Shown in pieces: positions 58,663 to 64,000 of a stretch of 64,000 nucleotides of DNA; the stretch's first letter is position 1; every line of letters starts with the position of its first letter. The notes beneath the pieces are model-generated. The model was not told the origin of the DNA, did no database searches, and saw nothing but the letters and a program-made list of their open reading frames with translations. This DNA comes from Myxococcales bacterium. GTDB taxonomy: Bacteria; Myxococcota_A; Polyangia; Polyangiales; Polyangiaceae. The stretch is taken from assembly GCA_016703425.1 (NCBI GenBank), contig JADJCA010000001.1, forward strand, positions 248,001-312,000, given 5' to 3'. The position numbers and the translations under genes were made by a program.

Positions 58663-59793
58663 TTAGACTCTTGCAAGTGCCCGAAACCGCTCGAATAAAT
58701 AGAGGGAGTCGTGGGGGCCCGCGGCGGCCTCAGGGTGGTACTGCACACTGAAAGCGCGTGCACTCTCCACCGACAAGCCTTCACTGGTGCCGTCGTTCAG
58801 GTGGACGTGGCTTGAAAGCACGCCCGACGGGAGCGTCTCGAGGTCAACGCAGAAGCCATGGTTCTGCGTCGTGATCTCGACCCGACCCGTCTTGAGATCC
58901 TTCACCGGCTGGTTGGCGCCGCGATGACCAAACTTGAGCTTGTACGTCTTGGCGCCGAGCGCGAGCGCGAGGATCTGGTGTCCGAGGCAGATGCCGAAGA
59001 TCGGTCGCTGGCCCAAGAGCGCCCGGACCGTGTCGGCCGCCTGCGGCACCGCCGAAGGATCGCCGGGGCCGTTCGACAAGAAGAACGCGTCGGGCGCGAG
59101 CGCGAGGGCCGCGTCGGCGGACGTTGACGCGGGAACGGCGGTGACGCGAAAGCCGACGTCAACGAGGCAGCGCAGGATGTTTCGCTTGACGCCGTAGTCG
59201 AACACCACGACGTGCGGCGCGTTGCCGCTCGCTGCGGCGGCGGCAGGCTTACCGAAGGGCGCGGCCCACGGACCTCGACCCTCGGTCCACGAGTAGGGCT
59301 CCTTAGGGGTGACCTCGCTCACGAGATCACGCCCGTTCATGTTGGGCGCCTTACGCGCCGCTTGGAGGAGCAGGGCAGGGTCTCCGGGGCCGAGCGCGGC
59401 GTTCTGGGCACCGCGATCGCGAATGTGCCGGGCGAGGCGCCGGGTGTCGAGCTCTGCGATCGACACGACGCCGTGGCGCTTGAGGTACGCGTCGAGGGCC
59501 TCGTCGCTGCGCCAGTTCGACGCCAGGGGGCTGGCTTCGCGAACGCAGAAGCCGGCGAGCAGCGGCCGCTCGTGCGTCGACTCGGCGTCCTCGCGGTTGA
59601 TGCCGACGTTGCCCATCTCGGGCGCCGTCATCACGACGATCTGCCCGCGGTACGAAGGATCGGTGAGGACCTCCTGGTAGCCGGTCATCGTGGTCGTGAA
59701 GACGAGCTCGCCGACGGTGGTTCCGACCGCGCCGAAACTTCGCCCCTCGAAGACCGTGCCGTCCTCGAGCACAAGATGAATGGGTTCGCTCAT
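58663..59793 (-). CDS. carA: Carbamoyl-phosphate synthase small (glutamine amidotransferase) subunit
   Basis: Releases ammonia from glutamine for carbamoyl-phosphate synthesis (pyrimidines and arginine). 376 residues. The N-terminal CPSase domain has LVLEDGTVFEGRSFGA and FTTTMTGYQEVLTDPSYRGQ; the class I GATase domain has FFLSNGPGDPSAVPQ, nucleophile Cys in IFGICLGHQILALALG, and the His/Glu pair in FSVQYHPEA. Length is normal. The ATG at 59793 overlaps the pyrC stop by four bases (ATGA), so pyrC and carA are coupled. carB is not in the window. Confidence 0.97.
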   Translation of the reverse strand: MSEPIHLVLEDGTVFEGRSFGAVGTTVGELVFTTTMTGYQEVLTDPSYRGQIVVMTAPEMGNVGINREDAESTHERPLLAGFCVREASPLASNWRSDEALDAYLKRHGVVSIAELDTRRLARHIRDRGAQNAALGPGDPALLLQAARKAPNMNGRDLVSEVTPKEPYSWTEGRGPWAAPFGKPAAAAASGNAPHVVVFDYGVKRNILRCLVDVGFRVTAVPASTSADAALALAPDAFFLSNGPGDPSAVPQAADTVRALLGQRPIFGICLGHQILALALGAKTYKLKFGHRGANQPVKDLKTGRVEITTQNHGFCVDLETLPSGVLSSHVHLNDGTSEGLSVESARAFSVQYHPEAAAGPHDSLYLFERFRALARV

Positions 59794-61100
59794 GGGCCCG
59801 GCGCAATCTCGTGCACAAGGCTGCCGGCGACAAGGGTGAAGAGGACCCGGCCTTTGACCTCGGTGCCCCACAGGGGCGTGTTCGCCGATTTGGTCTTGAG
59901 CTCTCGTGCCTCGACGCGCCACGAGCGCGCTCCGTCGAAGATGACCAGATCGGCCGCGGCCCCTTCACGAAGAGTTCGCGGGCCGAGCCCGGCGATGCGC
60001 GCCGGGCCCGACGTCAAGGCGCCGATGAGGCGCGGGAGCGACAGGACACCGCGCTCCACGAGGCCGAGGAGCGCGGGAAGGCACAGCTCGAGGCCCATCA
60101 TGCCCATCTGGGCGTCGACGAACTCACAGGCCTTGTCGCCCAGCGAGTGCGGCGCGTGATCCGTGGCGATGCAATCGATGGTGCCGTCGGCGAGGCCCGC
60201 CCGGAGCGCTTCGACGTCGCGCTCTTCGCGCAAGGGCGGGTTCACCTTGCACGCCGTGTCGTAGCCAAGGACGCGCGCATCGGTGAAGAGCAGGTGGTGC
60301 GGCGTGACCTCGGCAGTGACGGCCAAGCCGCGGCTCTTGGCTTCGCGGAGGATGCGCACCGAGCCCTCCGTCGACGCATGCGCGAGGTGGTACCGCGCGC
60401 CGACGTATTCGGCGAGGAGGACGTCGCGCGCCACGATGATGTCTTCGGCGACGCGCGGCCAGCCGCGGAGACCGAGGCGCGTCGACACGGCACCTTCGTG
60501 CATCACCGCACCGGCCGTGAGCGCGTGGTCCTCGGCATGCTGGATCACGGGCAGGTCGAAGGTCGCGGCGTATTCGAGCGCGCGTCGCATGACGTGACTG
60601 TTCGTCACGCAGCGGCCGTCGTCGGAGATGGCGACGGCGCCGGCCGCGCGCATCTCGCCGATCTCGGCCAGCGACTCGCCGCCTTGCCCCTTGGTGATGG
60701 CGCCGATGGGGTGAAGGCGAACGCGCGAGGCCTCCTTCGCCTTGGCGAGCATCAACTCCGTCACGAGGCGACAGTCGTTGACGGGGTTCGTGTTTGGCAT
60801 CGCGCAGACGTCGGTGAAACCGCCGGCCGCCGCCGCCGCGAGGCCGCTCCTGATGTCTTCCTTGTGCTCGAAGCCAGGCTCTCGGAGATGGGCGTGCAGG
60901 TCGACGAAGCCCGGCGCAACGACGAGGCCAGCGGCGTCGATGACGCGTACGCGCTCGCTCGCGGGCATGGCTCGCGCCGCGTCGCGGCCGAGACGGGTGA
61001 TGCGGCCGCCTTCGATGACGACGTCGACGGCGCCGTCACGCTCGCCGGATTCGTCGACGGCGCGGGCCCCCCGAAAGACGAGCGCGACCTGCTCGCTCAC
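59790..61100 (-). CDS. pyrC: Dihydroorotase (class I)
   Basis: Cyclises carbamoyl-aspartate to dihydroorotate in pyrimidine synthesis. 436 residues, amidohydrolase fold. The zinc motif is GFVDLHAHLREPGFEHKED, GAITKGQGG holds the bridging Lys typical of the class, IQHAEDHAL and ARYHLAHASTEGSVR hold further His ligands, and CIATDHAPHSLGDKACEF carries the catalytic Asp. GTG start at 61100. Coupled to carA; seven bases or fewer separate its start from the stop of the PEGA/TPR gene upstream on the same strand, so all three may form one transcript. Confidence 0.96.
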   Translation of the reverse strand: MSEQVALVFRGARAVDESGERDGAVDVVIEGGRITRLGRDAARAMPASERVRVIDAAGLVVAPGFVDLHAHLREPGFEHKEDIRSGLAAAAAGGFTDVCAMPNTNPVNDCRLVTELMLAKAKEASRVRLHPIGAITKGQGGESLAEIGEMRAAGAVAISDDGRCVTNSHVMRRALEYAATFDLPVIQHAEDHALTAGAVMHEGAVSTRLGLRGWPRVAEDIIVARDVLLAEYVGARYHLAHASTEGSVRILREAKSRGLAVTAEVTPHHLLFTDARVLGYDTACKVNPPLREERDVEALRAGLADGTIDCIATDHAPHSLGDKACEFVDAQMGMMGLELCLPALLGLVERGVLSLPRLIGALTSGPARIAGLGPRTLREGAAADLVIFDGARSWRVEARELKTKSANTPLWGTEVKGRVLFTLVAGSLVHEIAPGP

Positions 61101-61106
61101 GACGCG

Positions 61107-62162
61107 TTAGAACTGCCCGAGGGCACCGACGCTGGTCGCGCCGACGTAGGGACTGATCTCGGGCCGCGCGCCCTTGGCGACGTAAGGCACGCGAACGCTG
61201 GCAGCCTTTGCGCCAGAGGGTGCGGTGAGCAAGAGGACCGTCCCTGCGGCGACGCCCACGGCGCCGACGACGAAGCCGATGGTGGAGATCGTGCCCATCG
61301 ACCGGTAGCGGCTTACTTCGTCCTTCTTGTCCGCCTGACAGACGCCGCCGGGACACGCCTTCTCGAGATCCGCGTGCTTTCCGAGCGCGATGAAGCCTGT
61401 GATCCCGCCGACCACGAGGCCGACGCCGCCAACACCGAGCGCAACGAACCCAAGCGGCTTGTTGAGCGAGCCACCCTCGGTGCTGATGGGCGGCGGCGTG
61501 CTCCCCTGGTCGGCGTTGGGGGGAGCGCCAGCGGGACCGGCGGCGGGGACCGCAGCAGCGGCAACGGCGTTGGCATCCTTCTCGAGCGTCAGCGTGGCGT
61601 TGGCGCTGCCAGCCTCGCCGACGGTGACGCGCACCTCCGCAGGCTTGTAGCCGTCGGCGCTTGCACGAACGACGTGAGCCCCCGGATCGACGGGGCGCTT
61701 CACGCCGAGCGCGGCCGCCGGGAAGGGCTGATCGTCGAGGGTGATCTTCGGGTTCTCCGCGCCCGTCACGGTGATCACCACGGAGCCAATCTTGGCCGAC
61801 ACGGCGGTGACCTCGGCCTTCGCGTCCTCGACGGCCTTGACGAAGGCAGGCGGAGAGCCGGCCGGTGCCCCGTCGCGAATGATCCGGTTGTACGTCTCCT
61901 GAGCGGCGACGTACTTGCCGTTCGCCGACAGCGCGCGTGCGAGCCCGAGCGCCAAGGTCGGGGCGCGAAAGAGCTGATCCGCGCGCCGGAAGCGGTCCTC
62001 GGCGGTCTTGAAGTCCTTCTTGTCGAGCGCCTCCTGAGCCTCGATGCCAAGTTGGCGAGCCGTGGCCTTGTCGGCGTCGGTTTGGGCTGCCGCCGGTGCC
62101 GCTGAAAGGGCCATGGCGAAGGCGAGGGGAGCGATGGGAAGGAGACGCGTAACGAAGCGCAT
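61107..62162 (-). CDS. Exported PEGA-domain protein with TPR-like N-terminus and two membrane helices
   Basis: 351 residues. A cleavable signal (LAFAMALSAAPAAAQ) precedes a helical repeat region (ARQLGIEAQEALDKKDFKTA, APTLALGLARALSANGKYVA) and a PEGA-like beta domain (ITLDDQPFPAAALGVKRPVD, HVVRASADGYKPAEVRVTVG). A Pro/Ala linker leads to two helices (LGFVALGVGGVGLVVGGITG and GTISTIGFVVGAVGVAAGTV) flanking a Cys-containing loop. This layout recurs in myxobacterial envelope proteins of unknown function. The ATG at 62162 follows GGAAAGG; earlier in-frame starts are rejected. It ends six bases before pyrC. Confidence 0.87.
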   Translation of the reverse strand: MRFVTRLLPIAPLAFAMALSAAPAAAQTDADKATARQLGIEAQEALDKKDFKTAEDRFRRADQLFRAPTLALGLARALSANGKYVAAQETYNRIIRDGAPAGSPPAFVKAVEDAKAEVTAVSAKIGSVVITVTGAENPKITLDDQPFPAAALGVKRPVDPGAHVVRASADGYKPAEVRVTVGEAGSANATLTLEKDANAVAAAAVPAAGPAGAPPNADQGSTPPPISTEGGSLNKPLGFVALGVGGVGLVVGGITGFIALGKHADLEKACPGGVCQADKKDEVSRYRSMGTISTIGFVVGAVGVAAGTVLLLTAPSGAKAASVRVPYVAKGARPEISPYVGATSVGALGQF

Positions 62163-62305
62163 CGACGACACCTTTCCTGAAGACCGGCGCTGCGTCACCG
62201 CGCGCCGCGAAGACCCGTGTCGTATCACGAATCGGCTGGGCGCCGCGAAGTGCCGCGAGGCGAGGCGCTTGGCGCCGCCAGCGTCACCCAGGAGAACGCT
62301 CGCCC

Positions 62306-62335
62306 TTGACTCGCATGGTGCTCCTTATGTAGGGG
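62306..62335 (+). promoter_or_regulatory. Promoter of the tRNA-Leu gene
   Basis: TTGACT at 62306-62311, 18 bases, TAGGGG at 62330-62335. The -35 is near consensus and the -10 is the TAGG type often seen in GC-rich genomes. It ends 12 bases before the mature tRNA. Confidence 0.55.
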
Positions 62336-62347
62336 TGTGAGCCCGTC

Positions 62348-62431
62348 GCGAGGGTGGCGGAATTGGCAGACGCGCTGGATTCAGGTTCCAGTGGGGTAAC
62401 TCTCGTAGGGGTTCAAGTCCCCTCCCTCGCA
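62348..62431 (+). tRNA. tRNA-Leu (anticodon CAG)
   Basis: The acceptor stem GCGAGGG (62348-62354) pairs with CCCTCGC (62424-62430), with discriminator A at 62431. The anticodon stem CTGGA/TCCAG encloses the loop TTCAGGT, giving anticodon CAG at 62382-62384, which reads CUG, the main Leu codon in such a genome. A long variable arm (class II tRNA) and a T arm with GGTTCAAGTCC are visible. The CCA end is not fully encoded (ACCG). Confidence 0.97.
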
Positions 62432-62454
62432 CCGCACTTCTCGATGGGCGTTTG

Positions 62455-63213
62455 ATGGCGCGCGCCGGACCCTTTGTCAGCAACCTCGCGCTCACGCTCG
62501 CCCTGAGCGGCTGCCAGTGGCTCCTGACCGAGCCCTCTGGCCCTGGCGGAGGGCCTGGCGGAGGGGTGGGGGATGCTGGCACTGCGTCCGACGCGTTGGC
62601 GAGTCCGGAACCAGCGGACGCTTCAGGGAGCGTATTTCTGAGAGCTTCGTGGAGCAACGAGCAGCGCGCGCTCGAAGCGACGCTCCCCCTCGGCACCGCC
62701 ATTGCCGCGACGGACATCGTTATCGTGACCCTTCGCGCCAAGGAGCATCTCGCGGAGACCGCCTTGACGACCCTCGGTGCCGAATGGAAGCACGCGGTGA
62801 TGAACGAGCGTGGGTGCGGCGGCTCATGGACCGTGTTGCAGATGCACCGCACGGGGCCGCCCGCCAGCCCCATCGCCGTGCAACTCGACTCGGTCGCAGA
62901 CTTCGTCATGACCGGGCTCGCCTTTGGCGGGGCGGCTTCGCCGACGAGCGTGCCCCCCCTGCAGCGCGCTGGCTTCGATGGGGACGGTTGGGGGCGGCCG
63001 GCCGCCACGACGGGCCTCAACAGCCTCTTGCTGCTCACCTTCGTTGACGCGACCAAGACTGGCCCGTTCGGACCCCTCGCGGGCTTCGAGCGCATCGACC
63101 AGGGAGCCATCGCCCACTACCACCGAAGCGGCTCCGGCTCCGCAGGCCCTTTCGAGGTCCAAGGTGACCCAGACGGCTGCGGGGCCTCAAGTACGTTTTT
63201 GCTGACTCCCTGA
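62455..63213 (+). CDS. Lipoprotein of unknown function
   Basis: 252 residues. The signal FVSNLALTLALSGC ends in a good lipobox; a Gly/Pro/Asp linker follows. The mature domain is beta-rich (SVFLRASWSNEQRALEATLP, ATDIVIVTLRAKEHLAETAL, GLNSLLLLTFVDATKTGPFG) with paired Cys (NERGCGGSW and DPDGCGASS). No family is recognised. It begins 24 bases after the tRNA, on the same strand. ATG at 62455 is used; a TTG three bases earlier is in the same frame. Confidence 0.75.
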   Translation: MARAGPFVSNLALTLALSGCQWLLTEPSGPGGGPGGGVGDAGTASDALASPEPADASGSVFLRASWSNEQRALEATLPLGTAIAATDIVIVTLRAKEHLAETALTTLGAEWKHAVMNERGCGGSWTVLQMHRTGPPASPIAVQLDSVADFVMTGLAFGGAASPTSVPPLQRAGFDGDGWGRPAATTGLNSLLLLTFVDATKTGPFGPLAGFERIDQGAIAHYHRSGSGSAGPFEVQGDPDGCGASSTFLLTP

Positions 63214-63264
63214 GCGTCGCAAGGTGGCGCTCACTCGCGGGATCTCGCTACCCTAGCGGGACCG

Positions 63265-63591
63265 ATGTCGAGGTGGCTGGCCAGCGCAGTTCCTTTCGTT
63301 GCCGCGCTTGTCTCGTGTGCCCCCGACGACGGCCGACCGAGCGGGCCGATCAACCTCGTCTTCGACGCGGGAACCGACGGCGACGCCGCCCCCGACGCCG
63401 CCATCACCAAGAAGGGTCTCGCCGCCGACTGCACCGGTGACAGCGAGTGCGAAAGCGGCCACTGCTTTCGCGGCGGCAAGAGCAGCTATTGCTCGCTGGC
63501 TTGCAACGCGCAGAACGCGGCGTCGGTCTGCCTCGCGCCGGCGTTCGATGCAACATGCAACAACCAAGGCTTCTGCCGGAAGCCCGGGTGA
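63265..63591 (+). CDS. Small cysteine-rich lipoprotein
   Basis: 108 residues. The signal WLASAVPFVAALVSC ends in a lipobox; a Gly/Asp/Ala linker leads to a domain with eight Cys in about 50 residues (ADCTGDSECESGHCFRGG, YCSLACN, SVCLAP, ATCNNQGFC). This spacing is like the small disulfide modules common in myxobacterial surface lipoproteins. Its stop is inside the GTGA that starts the TonB-dependent receptor, so the two are translationally coupled, and it may be the receptor's surface partner (inference). Confidence 0.82.
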   Translation: MSRWLASAVPFVAALVSCAPDDGRPSGPINLVFDAGTDGDAAPDAAITKKGLAADCTGDSECESGHCFRGGKSSYCSLACNAQNAASVCLAPAFDATCNNQGFCRKPG

Positions 63592-64000
63592 GCGTGCGTA
63601 CCTTCGCGATTCCCCTGGTGTTCGCGTGGCTCGGCCTCAGCGCATCCGCCGGCGCGCAACCGGCCGATAGCCCCGCCGCCGGTGACGCGGGCGCCGTCCC
63701 CGGCGCGCCACCGGCCGCGCCGCCGCAGCCCGCAGAGGCGGCGCCGACGGAACCGACGCTCCCGAGCGCCCCCAGCGTGCCGTCCGGCGCGGCCGTCGAC
63801 GCTCGCGCCGCAAAGGACGACGTGGCGGAGGTTCGCGTGATTGGCGACAAGGCCGATTCGCTGCCAAAGGTCCCCGGCTCCGGCACCGTCGTGTCGCGCA
63901 AGGAGATCGAGCGCGCGCAAGCCGTCGAGACCGCCGAGCTGCTCCGTCGCGTGCCCGGCATTCAGGCTCGCGAGGACTTCGGCGGCGGCGGCCGGCTCGA
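63588..64000 (+). CDS. TonB-dependent receptor (N-terminal part; runs off the right edge)
   Basis: The 137 visible residues start at a GTG overlapping the lipoprotein stop by four bases. A signal peptide (FAIPLVFAWLGLSASAGAQ) is followed by a Pro/Ala-rich region and a plug-domain start: EVRVIGDKADSLPKVPGSGT, VVSRKEIERAQAVETAELLR and RVPGIQAREDFGGGGRL. Unlike the receptor at 10796, there is no TonB C-terminal domain before the plug. The ligand cannot be inferred from what is visible. Confidence 0.9.
   Translation, partial: MSVRTFAIPLVFAWLGLSASAGAQPADSPAAGDAGAVPGAPPAAPPQPAEAAPTEPTLPSAPSVPSGAAVDARAAKDDVAEVRVIGDKADSLPKVPGSGTVVSRKEIERAQAVETAELLRRVPGIQAREDFGGGGRL

Noticed and set aside
59811..62105. 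764-codon plus-strand open frame opposite pyrC and the PEGA gene
   Set aside because: Shadow of high-GC coding DNA; the minus strand has unambiguous dihydroorotase motifs.
62348..62455. tRNA-Leu as an integration site for a mobile element
   Set aside because: No integrase, direct repeat of the tRNA 3' end or phage gene on either side.

Overview
The window reads as chromosomal DNA of a high-GC, predatory/social-type deltaproteobacterium of the Myxococcota, most like the Polyangiales/Sorangiineae side. This is inferred from several things together: GC-rich codon use, a eukaryote-like Ser/Thr kinase with a membrane tail, an FHA-type sigma-54 activator, many lipoproteins rich in DGG or DAG linkers, PEGA/poly-proline proteins, and a type IV pilin cluster next to a PilR-like regulator. 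No transposase, integrase, phage or CRISPR signal was seen.

Layout. 1-7.2 kb: an FHA/sigma-54 activator (off the left edge) diverges from a Ser/Thr kinase; then rpsA with a clear promoter, structured leader and terminator, an AI-2E-family permease and plsC. 7.2-13.4 kb (minus strand): a methyltransferase and a three-gene locus of two lipoproteins and a TonB-dependent receptor that carries its own TonB C-terminal domain. 13.6-19.6 kb: a membrane sulfatase-type enzyme and a TPR-like membrane protein share an intergenic region with two copies of an AT-rich palindrome; then an unknown lipoprotein and a DHFR-like reductase. 19.6-24.4 kb: an isolated SctV/FlhA-type export gate, a frameshifted PP2C phosphatase, ddl and a small conserved ORF.

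24.4-39.8 kb is the most striking part: thirteen same-strand genes joined by twelve consecutive junctions, every one an exact 4-bp ATGA or GTGA overlap. They encode a nucleoside-type ABC importer (ATPase plus two permeases), a PLP aminotransferase, two large multi-pass membrane proteins, two extended and one classical SDR, a UPF0104-type flippase-like protein, a GT2 glycosyltransferase, a radical SAM enzyme and a methyltransferase-like protein. The inferred role is synthesis and export of an envelope glycan or glycolipid; the product is unknown.

39.7-43.2 kb: hutI and nagZ, translationally coupled, with a divergent CAP-domain lipoprotein. 43.2-50 kb (minus): a frameshifted lipoprotein, a TPR protein, four prepilin-like proteins and a PilR-like response regulator, with a sigma-54 promoter and tandem hairpins in the pilin region. 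50-62.2 kb: a poly-proline/PEGA membrane protein, a large exported phosphodiester-glycosidase-like protein, rimO, a lamin-tail lipoprotein, coupled pyrC-carA and another PEGA/TPR-type protein. 62.3-64 kb: tRNA-Leu(CAG) with promoter, two lipoproteins and the start of a second TonB-dependent receptor.

Three genes (PP2C phosphatase, aminotransferase, lipoprotein at 43-45 kb) are each split by a single-base frameshift in or beside a short homopolymer while all their motifs remain intact. Either the source assembly carries indel errors or these are very recent mutations.
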